Program-made: the position numbers and the translations under genes
Shown: positions 37,954 through 46,998 of the stretch, piece after piece
Layout of the letters: each line of letters begins with the position of its first letter
Numbering within the stretch: position 1 is the stretch's first letter
Assembly (NCBI RefSeq): GCF_905220415.1
Contig: NC_059541.1
Span: 1,624,501-1,688,500 of the forward strand
Origin: Colias croceus
Taxonomy: Eukaryota > Arthropoda > Insecta > Lepidoptera > Pieridae
Direction of reading: 5' to 3'
DNA length: 64,000 nucleotides
The notes under the pieces: generated by a model
What the model saw: the letters and a program-made list of their open reading frames with translations, nothing else
Told to the model about the DNA's origin: nothing
The model's database searches: none

Positions 37954-38544
37954 GGCCCTTCTCCCATTACGATACGCATAGGCGATTCAAGTATCCTGCA
38001 AGTCTCGGAGACTAGTCGCCGCGGAGTATCTCACATACATTTTTATGTAGGCTCACACACTACGCTACTGGAATCCTACACGTCCGCGACTAGTATAGCA
38101 CTACTCACCGTGTCGGTCGCTTTTGCATCGTGTCTCGACTCTCCCGCGTATCTCTTCGTTAGAAAGATAAAAATATCTAATCATCATGTTGTAGTTCTCG
38201 TTCGGCTACAAAAACTCTACAATTTATGTTTCTTTCAATATATGGATGAATCCAGTACTTCTTACTCTTACGTTGGCGTCTTCTATTTCTATAAAAAAGA
38301 AAAACTGCAAGAGCTTCTTCGTCACTGGAATTGCTGATTGCTCGACATAACGACGTTGTTGCAATAAATAAATGAATTATTATTATTATTATAACGTCGG
38401 TCCACAAAAACGAGGCATAATAATGATGAATTTAGTCATTTTCAGTCGCATAATATGCGAGCATCGGGTAGCCAGCAAATATCTAAGTAGTATTCTACGC
38501 GAGTATCGTATTCTAGAAGTATCGTACCTAATGGCAGAAGGGCC
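37954..38544 (-). mobile_element. Internally deleted PIF/Harbinger element inside the Spy-like element
   Basis: Terminal inverted repeats GGCCCTTCTCCCATTA and, from the right, GGCCCTTCTGCCATTA. TTA duplicates flank it at 37951-37953 and 38545-38547. It keeps a fragment of a Harbinger transposase N-terminus on the minus strand and an ATT microsatellite at about 38376-38391. The 132-codon plus-strand frame (37939-38337) is antisense to that fragment and starts outside the element, so I do not count it as a gene. Confidence 0.8.
38177..38340 (-). pseudogene. Harbinger transposase N-terminal fragment
   Basis: The minus-strand frame reads SSDEEALAVFLFYRN, then RRRQRKSKKYWIHPYIERN and CRVFVAERELQHDD. 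This is the N-terminal pattern of PIF/Harbinger transposases (R-R-K/R-R-x-x-W-V/I-H-P...). It stops at 38177, and only a few more related codons follow before the internal deletion. The catalytic domain is missing. This is a different family from the transposase at 25145. Confidence 0.75.
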
Positions 38545-38968
38545 TTAGTAACGTTATATTCAAAATTGATCTTAATCAATATCCCAATATCTCTGCTATC
38601 TCATAGAAAAGATCTATAATTATTATATTCATAGAGTCTGTATATTTTTATCTATTTAATCACCCATAAATCATCAGTGTAACGATCAGGCCCAGAGTCC
38701 TATGGGAGTTTGCCATTCTCCTTTGGTATGGAGATATTTTGATACCCGAGAAAGGACATAGGCTACCTTTTATTGTGAAATATGTAACACGGGCGAAGCC
38801 GGGGCGGACCACTAGTTGTATATAAGACAGATATGAGATATCTAACACTCTCTAACATAAGAAATACCAAATGTTTTAAAAATGATCTTCTATTAACACT
38901 ATTTTAATCAAAAATTAACATTCCTTTTAATTGTTTTGATTGATAATTTACTTTGTTGATACGCCACC

Positions 38969-39187
38969 CTACTAATATTATAAATGCGAAAGTTTGTATG
39001 GATGTATGGATGTTTGTTACTCTTTCACGTAAAAACTACTGAACCGATTACAATGAAATTTAGCACATATATAGAGTGTAACTTGGATTAACACATAGGA
39101 TAGTTTTTATCCCGGAAATCCCACGGGAACGGGAACTATGCGGGTTTTCCTTTGCAAACGCGGGCGAAGCCGCGGGCGGAACTCTAG
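38969..39187 (+). mobile_element. Non-autonomous Helitron, GTTTGTATGGATG subtype
   Basis: It runs from about TACTAATATTATAAATGCGA through TTTGTTACTCTTTCACG and the GGGAACGGGAACTATGCGGG block to GCGGGCGAAGCCGCGGGCGG and CTAG at 39184-39187. It is the better-preserved relative of the copy at 19432. Confidence 0.8.
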
Positions 39188-39690
39188 TACTATATAATAT
39201 TATACTTACTGGTAATTTAATAAATATTTTAATCCAAATTCTTAAATAAACAACTATATTTCTCTATACTCCGTATCTCTAGATCTGGTTAGAAAACCTT
39301 TAATTCATTATTTTGTTATCCATACACCACTGCCTTTCAAGAGTGATTAGAAAATCTCCTATAAAACTAAAATCAACTACGTACTCTAAAATAAGTTATC
39401 CAAATCCCCATACAAATTTGAAAACGACAAAACAGCGTGTCCGTCAAGAACGAAACAACATAATAAATGATGGAAAGCTGTTTTGCAGACCGTCAGCTGT
39501 TGACACCGTAAGGTTGACAGACACTGCGTTGCTTCGACAGTTGACAGTGTGAGTGGCAGCCTTTGGGTGTCGGTATTTTGGTACTGACGAAGTTTTCGAG
39601 AGACTGATTCTAATATGAGTGCGTTTTGCTTGAAGTGTAGCGGATATTCTGTAGCAATGAATTGAGATTCTAGCCTTCTTATATAGTTAA

Positions 39691-39890
39691 CTAGCTTACC
39701 GCCCGTGACTTCGCCCGCTTTGTCTAAAACCTAATAAATTATATAGGTACTAAAACCTTCCTCTTGAATCGCTCTATCTATTAAAAAAAACTGCACCAGA
39801 GTCCGTTGCGTAGTTTTAAAGCTAAGCATACAAAGGGACATAGGGACAGAAAAAGCGACTTTGTTTTATACTATGTAGCGAAGACATATG
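39691..39890 (-). mobile_element. Helitron-like element, reverse
   Basis: The plus strand starts CTAGCTTACCGCCCGTGACT, then TCGCCCGCTTTGTCTAAAAC, and follows the copies at 10136 and 17640 as far as GCGACTTTGTTTTATACTAT. Confidence 0.65.
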
Positions 39891-40169
39891 AGATATTTTT
39901 GTGTTGACATTGTTTGAGTGGCAAGTTTTACGTGTCGATAGCTCTAACGAAGTTTTCGAGAGACTGATTCTAATATCGACTAACATGTGCACGAATATAC
40001 CTATACGACATTTACAATAAATGTATTTCCCTGTATGAGCGCAAACATTCATCATTGAATGAAGTTTTGCGGTTTTAAGTTTGTAGTAATTTTCGCGTGT
40101 AACTTATTAACTAGTTACTATTTGAAATTGATATTTTTGGTTTTATGGAATTCAAATGCAACTGAAGGA

Positions 40170-40305
40170 ATGGAATAAATTCAATTGCTCTGGCAGGTCA
40201 CGAGTGGCTGAATTGGTCAGGCATCCGCCCCGGAATGGCGCGAAAGTATGCGGGTTTGAGTCCCGCCTCGTGATCGAATTTTTTCTATTCTTTATAAATT
40301 TATAG
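40170..40305 (+). repeat. tRNA-Ser-like dispersed repeat (SINE-like), copy 2
   Basis: The tRNA-like unit at 40198-40273 is 76 nt and nearly identical to the one at 16834-16909 (opposite strand), with the same acceptor, D-like and T-like arms and a GGA loop. One T-loop base differs (GGGTTTGAGT for GGGTTCGAGT), which would weaken the B box. The shared flanks extend to AATAAATTCAATTGCTCTGG on the left and TTCTATTCTTTATAAATTTA on the right. Confidence 0.65.
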
Positions 40306-40629
40306 TTACTATTTATCATTCTGAGTTTAAATCATACACATAACAACATAACATAAATAATTTTGGCTACTCTTAGAAAAAAATTATACCCAGACTAATA
40401 GTTAAATTAGCTAATAAAATGATAAGTGGGCGTCTCTTTCTTCCGAAAATAGAATAAGATTATGACGTATTTGTTCCGGCTAATTTAAAAAAATAATTAG
40501 AGTAAATTTGATAGAACGTAGGCGTAATAATTTCATATTTAAAATTATTATCCTGTTCACACCTACGTCTCGTTACGAATTATGAAAAATATGTTGAGTT
40601 TCTACTGCCAATAAAATATGTTATAATAA

Positions 40630-40800
40630 ACCACCTCCTTGTTAGAGTGGTAAACACGTGAGTGGAACCGAGGGATCCTGGGTTCGATTCCTGGTGGAGG
40701 CGAAGAAAAAATGTGTCGGTCTGGCAGGATAAAGAAAGCTTATCACCATGTCTTTAAAGGAAATCCATCAGTGAAACAGATTTTTGAATAATGCCCCATA
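40630..40800 (+). mobile_element. tRNA-headed SINE of a second family
   Basis: The tRNA-like head at about 40634-40700 has CCTCC/GGAGG ends, an A-box-like TTAGAGTGGTAAACACG and a B box GGTTCGATTCC. The body carries TCGGTCTGGCAGGATAAAGA, AAGCTTATCACC and CAGTGAAACAGATTT, which I recognise as common in lepidopteran SINEs. The 3' end is not sharply defined. Confidence 0.65.
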
Positions 40801-40931
40801 ATCCTATATGGGACGCGGGACTTTACTTATAATAATCCATTTAATAGAACTTAACCAGTCCAGTAATAGTTCTTACATCAAACACAACATCTTGAGAACC
40901 TCCGTTGTTTCATGCACATCTCTTAGAACAA

Positions 40932-41095
40932 AAAAGCGTGAGTGCCAAGCACACGTGTCAGAAGTGAAACTTCTTTGGCAAGATTCAAATATACCAATAT
41001 CGTCGCCTTACTCCATGACATGACGGTATTGCCATGACGCGACCTTGAAAATTTACTCTCAACGCGCTGAAGAAGTTTCACTTCAATACATAATC
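40932..41095 (-). mobile_element. MITE-like element, GAAGTGAAACTTC family, copy 4 (reverse)
   Basis: The plus strand reads AAAAGCGTGAGTGCCAAGCA, CAGAAGTGAAACTTCTTTGG, TCTCAACGCGCTGAAGAAGT and TTCACTTC. It is the reverse complement of the copies at 7690, 16571 and 32392. Confidence 0.65.
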
Positions 41096-44000
41096 TCGAG
41101 TAATTAAACAATTCGAAGTAAATGCTTTCTTTACAGTTTTAATTGAGTGCTTAAAATTGAAAACCTCCATTTCGTGCACATTAAGGACTGTAATGGTGAC
41201 GGGGCCACGCGAGCTCATACGTTATGGCAGGCACAAGTTATAAGAGAACGCGATTTGTATAGAAAATATTAATAAAAAAAAGATTTTATTAATGTTTGGA
41301 AAATATATGGTTGTATACAGATAAAAATCTGTTACACATCTTCAAATAGTGGTTATATCATCATATAAATATTTTAATTCATCATTAAACAAACAGTACT
41401 TACACAATAGTATCATTTCATGACATTGTGGAAATAATGTGAAAAACGCTTGGAAAAAAACTACCTATGTCTACGAAATTGGCTATTAAAAGCAAAGTTT
41501 TAATTTGATCCTCATTAATGTTCTCATTTTAGCAACCTATTAAAAAATTAAGACAGCTTTACCTTAAGATTATTATTATTTTATGACAATAATATAATTC
41601 TGCTTACTTTCTGCTTATAACTTAAACCATAATGATTTATACGTTATATAATAACGCATTAAAATTGTCCCCGACAGAGTCTGTTCACGCCCACGGAAAA
41701 TGGTGAATATCCTTTATTTTGGATATCATTTTCTATTTCGAAGCTTATAAAATATTATACAGCGTTTATACGAACAAATAAAATATAAAAAGCGTATAAG
41801 TTAGTACATGTATACGATATTATTGCATTTAAAAAATATATTGTTAAAAAGGAAACAAATTCATTAACTTTGTTGTAAAGTTTACTAAATTCACAAATAA
41901 ATAGGAAAAATTCAATTTTAATAACTATGTGTAAATTAAACTTCGAAAGCTCAAAGTATGTAGGTGATAGGTATGCCATGTTTTCAATTTTTTCAAGTAG
42001 GAGTTGCGAATTGTTCTGCTTGAATAGAATGTTTCCTCACCTTATTAAAATTACAATGATTGCTTCTTTACTTATCTACTTACTTACATAATTTCCATTC
42101 TTATTTAGAAGAACATACTACATTCACAATTAAAAGTTATGTCGTTAGATGCATCAGACAACGCGCCTTTGGTCTCAAAATGTCAAACAACATATTTTGT
42201 CGACAACGCGAAAGAGTCAAAGCAAAACAAATAAATAGGTAAATTCACAAAGAGCACAGCTACTATATTCACGCTAAAATGCTATCCTACAAGAACTAGT
42301 ACTAAATAAATAAGGCACTACAGTTAGCGATCTCTACCTTGCTAAGTAATTGCGAGGACGTTTAAATACGAATAAGTGAACGTCTAATTAAATCTAGACG
42401 GACGGTAAATAAAAAAAGTTTAATAATATATTTAAAATATTCAGTAAGTAGAATTACTGTTTATGGAAAAACTTAATACAGTTTGGAAGTAGGTTAATAG
42501 GGCAATAACTTTGTTAAAAACAGTCAAATGAAAAATACCATATTCTCATGATAATCAGAAAATAAAATAATAATATAACAAATCCAGATCTGAATCGAAT
42601 TAAAAATACCTGTAACATTAGTTCTTTTTCTCTAAGTATTTCTAATGTGATGATCATCGTAAGAGTAACAAAATATTGTTGCAAATAGCAAATTCAGTCA
42701 CACTTCTTTTAAACAAAATTCGCGTCAAGCTGCACAATATCTCATCTTGAGATTAAAAATAATCCCAGCTTATTCTCCGACCATTTCAAACTGTATGTAT
42801 CTATTTTCTACATTTTCGTTACAGCCGTAAATCTGCGTCTACCCGCACGAGTGAAACGGCATCTAATACCGGCTTAAAGTTTTCTTTATGTGGGAAGCTC
42901 CAGGAAATCATATTTCTCGACCCTAATGGCCTCCTGTAAGCATGTTTGCAGTATTTTCCAGAAATTAACTTTATATGAAAATTCGCTTTAAACTGCTTGG
43001 AGTTATGATTGAATTTAATATTTTTAACTCGTGTTTCACTTTTTTAGTTATTTAGATCAGTAATTTTTAAGTAAGGAAAGCCAATACGTAATTTTAACGT
43101 GTTTATTTCTACATTATCTTAAATTCAGAAGTACTATAATTGCTGGTTTTATGAGCTTTATTAATTATATCCGAAAATTTACGTAACGTATGAATTTCGA
43201 GTAATTGTTTGATAACTCTATGCATAAGAATTTGTACTTTGAAAATAACACACAATATACAATTAGTGATAACAGTTTATCAAATTTTATGCCGATAATC
43301 ATAGTTAACATCGTTGAAGGACCTTACTTTCTTTCTACATCGTCCAACGAGCCCAACAATGAATGGCAAAACTTAATTCTCCATTTACTGCAATTTACAT
43401 ACGGTGTTTACGTGAAAGAATGCGTTCCAACTTCGCAAATGTAGCATTAAATTCGAATAATTGCAAGGGATTTTTCGGTAAAGTGGTTGAATTGCAAATT
43501 TATTCCCGTTAATGGTTGCTTATTCGGTAAATGCACTTATCGCTTCATTTTAAACAGGGTGTAATACGCAGTTCAAGGTGATAAATTGAAAGTATATTGT
43601 ATTCAGAACCTTCAATTATTAATGGAGTTTTAAAATCACTTCGATATCTGAAGAAGCATTTAAAAAGTAGTAGTGCAGTTATCTCTAACAGCACATTATA
43701 AGAATACAATATTTTTTCTCAATAATGCAGCCTAACTATCTTTATCAGCTGTTTAATTAATAGCCGAGTCGTTTTATTAAACGGTATAACGAACGGCCAA
43801 ATTATATCCAATCAAACAGCAAATTCTTTGGATGCATAACATTATTTTAACCATCTATATATTGTTATATATTCTAAAAAGGTATCGAATACGCTGACGA
43901 TGCAAATTCAATGTTTCTAGTTTCTAATAAAATATAGAGCATACAACCGAGCCCAAGGGCTATAACAACATATTCTCAGTACGAACAAATATAATAAATA

Positions 44001-44384
44001 TTATAAGTAAAACTCTCCGGAGACAGTTTCGGAACATCGTGATCATTAGATAAGTTTTAGTGGCCGTTATAGTGTGCTTTATACTGCCACTGTAAAGGTT
44101 ACGATTTATTTGTAAGCAACCGTGGGACTGCGTGTAATCACATACTGGGTGTAGGGTTGCTGCTAATAAGTTTCTGGTGTTATTGACATCACGTAGTATT
44201 AGTGAAAAATTCAATGATTGGTTACATTTTAACTGATTTTCAAAAACGACAAAAAGTTCTAGTAGCGTACTTTTCTTGCACAACATTATGGCAGCCAGCT
44301 TTTTGTTTCCGAATGAAGACTGAACGTTAATAATTAACGTAAAAACGTGTAAATAATAATTATTATAATGAGTCTCTTCCATTC
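41096..44384. other. No gene confirmed
   Basis: AT-rich. A possible internal exon at 42825-42935 is treated as a finding. The 140-codon reverse frame at 43960-44382 has no recognisable domain and ends beside a SINE. Confidence 0.45.
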
Positions 44385-44650
44385 GACGACGCGGTCGGCG
44401 CAGTGGTAAAGTAACTGCCTACTGAGCCGACGGTCCCGGGTTCGATCCCCGGTCAGGGCAAATATTTGTGTGATGAACTCAATTATTTGTTCTTGGGTCT
44501 GGGTGTTATTATCTATATATGTATTTATTAATATTATATTTATCGTCGCCTAGTACCCATAACACAAGCCTTAATTGAGCTTACTGTGGGACTAGGTCGA
44601 TTTGTGTATTAATGTCCTATAATATTTATTTATTTATTTATTTATTTATT
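44385..44650 (+). mobile_element. tRNA-headed SINE, copy 2
   Basis: It is nearly identical to 27513-27773 from GACGACGCGGTCGGCGCAGT to the (TTTA)n tail. CATTC occurs immediately before (44380-44384) and after (44651-44655), a probable 5-bp target duplication, which suggests a fairly recent insertion. Confidence 0.85.
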
Positions 44651-45958
44651 CATTCTTTACAATTAAATACGCTTACTAAAAGATTCCATTTAATTAAAAC
44701 GCAATTTCAAGTAAACGAACTATTTGAGTTACTGACTGCTTTAAGACAAGTTATGTTTTGATAATAATTTCTTCGTAGCAGCCCTATCTGCATCGGAGTT
44801 TTAGTACGCCCCTTTATGGAACTACTGGTGTTTAATATACGCCACAGACGTTCCAGTGCGTTTTCTATGTCGAGCTGAAGGTCACTAATTATATCATAAT
44901 GTATGTAATCTTCCCCATTAGTTAACAGCTTATGGTATATAATATTTGGTATTGAATTTTGTCAATAGTGTTGATTAATAGATACAGGTTTAGACAAAGA
45001 GTTTAAAAATGTCTGCACTTTCTTGTATATTATGAATTTAAAGGATATCCGCAGTAAATAGTTTCGTACAAGACATATTAGTTACGTAGGTATTTTTAGG
45101 ATTTCTGAGATCGAGGAGATTTTTATGGTCTTATATCTCGCTCGACTTAATTGTTGTTATTATTGCTGCGTTTTTTTGTTGTTCTTGAACTCAACTACAA
45201 TATTAAAAAAGTAATTGGACAATCAAAATCTACAAACTTTTATTCAAGTTACGACCATACCAATAATTACAACCAATTTCAACAATTGCACATCCATCTA
45301 ATCTATTAGACTTGAACGCTTCAACAACTAAATACTCCGTTGAATATTTTCAAAGGGTGCAATTTGAAAGACTCATTGTCTCTCTTGTCACTATCACCGG
45401 ACTTTAGGTGGCTGGAGCGTGGCTTCAACGCTTTTGTCTCACTCCAATGGATCGATGAAGTATTTGTATATTCAATTAACAAACTGATACGTCTGGACTC
45501 TGGACTGGTTATCTTTGAAATGCTAGTGCAATAATGATTTTCTTGTTTATTTTTGTAGCATAACCTGTAACACTCATGACCATTCTTTTGCATTGAACGA
45601 TGAAGTTTTTGATAATATTGTGAGCGATGTCAAACTTATCATAAGAACAATATATTGGTTTGAACTATCTGCTACCTGTGTATCTATTTACACTTAAACT
45701 AAGTGAATATATTGAATATTGATATGGAGCAATAAAATTATGGAAAAATACTATTGATGTTGCTATGAAGATAATATCGACAAAGTTATAGAAATAATTT
45801 TAAATACTAAATTATATGGGTAGCGCACCGTTGATAAGTAATTAGCGTGAAAACTCATAAGCTCTTTATTTCAAAATCTTTTTAATTCGGAAATTAAGTA
45901 TTATAATTACCTATATTTTTGAAACGTTAACTCTATTCCCAGTTTATCTAGGAACAAA
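44651..45958. other. No gene confirmed
   Basis: A region of less extreme base composition at 45200-45620 has open frames on both strands (45340-45534 forward, 45321-45593 reverse), with an AATAAA on the minus strand near 45240. Neither product is recognised, and the splice structure is unclear. Confidence 0.45.
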
Positions 45959-46142
45959 TCTTAATATATATAAATCTCGTGTCGCAATGTTTGTCCTCAA
46001 TGGACTCCTAAACCACTTAACCGATTAATAAAAATATTAAAATTCGCACACCATGTGCAGTTCGATCTAACTTGAAAGATAGGATAGTTTAAATCTCAAA
46101 TCGTTTTAGTGAAAGCGGGCGAAGCCGCGGGCGGTAAGCTAG
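45959..46142 (+). mobile_element. Non-autonomous Helitron, TCTTAATATATATA head, other tail
   Basis: The head and body are as at 33339 (CTCGTGTCGCAATGTTTGTC, ACTCCTAAACCACTTAACCG). The tail is GCGGGCGAAGCCGCGGGCGG then TAAGCTAG, with CTAG at 46139-46142. Confidence 0.8.
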
Positions 46143-46371
46143 TTATCTATAAAGACAATCAATTATTTAAAACATACGAGCCTTAACTCCTTAATAAAAT
46201 AACAAAATTTCTCAACTAATGCACTCCTTTGAAATTCCAGTCAGACGTTCTGTGGGAGTCAGAGAAAAGCAAAGTTACCGACGTTACTCGTGTTATGCAA
46301 ATGAAGAAGAGTTGCGAAGGGTTCAACTCGTTGAAAGCATTCACCCAAGTTTCTTAAAAATTCACAACTCT

Positions 46372-46990
46372 AAGAATGATAGCCTATCTATGTACCGAGA
46401 GGAGGAATAAGGGATATGGCATTAATATTTTTTTGAATGATTTAATTCTATGGAATAATTTTAGTCCAAGAATGATAGTCTATCTATGTACTAGGAAAAG
46501 GAATAAGGGATATGGCATTAATATTTTTTAAAATGATTTAATTCTACGGAATCTATGATATATAAAAGAGCTAGATACGTTACCCGCTCTCTATTTTGGC
46601 AAGAAAAAACTCAGGTAAGTGCCCGAGTTTCACTTAGAGTCACGCACCATTCAGCGTCGTGGCTGGACGTTCTTTTTGTATTTTAATCGGCAGTTGTTAT
46701 TACGAAGTACATGAGTGAGACATGTATTATGTCTCGTGCGTGAGAGTGAAAGAGAGAACAACTGTATTGGTGATAATGCGTTAGTAAGTAGGTATGTATT
46801 AATTACGCTGTTTTTTAGTGCAATGATGTTGGTGTACGCCGCGTCTACTAGTATAATAGGTCATCATTGTACGGAATAGTTTTAGTCTGAGAATGATGGC
46901 CTAGTTTTATACCGAGAAAAGGAATATGAGATATAGCATAGATTTTTTAAAACGCTTTTTTAAATTTAATTCTATGGAACGGTTTTAAAT
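46372..46990. repeat. 96-bp tandem array, three units, split by an insertion
   Basis: Units start at 46372, 46468 and about 46888, with shared sequence AAGAATGATAGCCTATCTAT, GGAATAAGGGATATGGCATT and TTTAATTCTATGGAAT. Removing 46553-46869 and one copy of TACGGAAT makes the second unit run straight into the third, as the first runs into the second. The array ends about 10 bp from the P450 stop codon, so its last unit lies in the P450 3' UTR. Confidence 0.75.
46553..46869. mobile_element. hAT-like non-autonomous element, 317 bp
   Basis: It is flanked by the perfect 8-bp duplicate TACGGAAT (46545-46552 and 46870-46877), and the flanking tandem repeat proves the empty site. The ends CTATGATATAT and, from the right, CAATGATGACCT are weakly inverted. 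An 8-bp duplication with short ends fits hAT. No transposase frame is present. Confidence 0.65.
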
Positions 46991-46998
46991 ATTTGTGG

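Larger units (their letters stand above)
37445..38721. mobile_element. Spy-like DNA transposon (no target duplication)
   Basis: The left end is GGAAAATGGCGAAACTGG. From the right the complement reads GGAGAATGGCAAACTCC. It lies exactly between AAA and TTT of a Helitron, with no duplicated bases. Insertion between AAA and TTT without a target duplication is the described signature of the Spy group (distantly IS5/PIF/ISL2EU-related transposases). No transposase frame remains, and a 591-bp Harbinger derivative is inserted in it. The family assignment rests on ends and target only. Confidence 0.7.
37356..38815 (+). mobile_element. Helitron split by a Spy-like transposon
   Basis: The 5' part (37356-37444: TCCATACTAATATTATAAAT ... 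TTTGCATGAAA) and the 3' part (38722-38815: TTTGGTATGGAGATATTTTG ... GGGCGGACCACTAG) together make one Helitron of the 'gccggggcgg' tail class. The two halves abut exactly at AAA|TTT of the intact consensus, so the 1277 bp between are an insertion. Confidence 0.85.
38816..40169. other. Repeat-bearing stretch without a gene
   Basis: It holds the Helitrons at 38969-39187 and 39691-39890. A 22-base sequence around CGAAGTTTTCGAGAGACTGA occurs at about 39580 and again at about 39949, so a direct duplication lies on either side of the second Helitron. The 79-codon frame at 39313-39552 is not recognised. Confidence 0.5.

Noticed and set aside
37939..38337. 132-codon plus-strand open frame
   Set aside because: It begins outside the nested Harbinger derivative, crosses its terminal inverted repeat and is antisense to the recognisable transposase fragment.
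43960..44382. 140-codon minus-strand frame next to a SINE
   Set aside because: No domain, no splice or signal features, hydrophobic by AT bias; probably chance.
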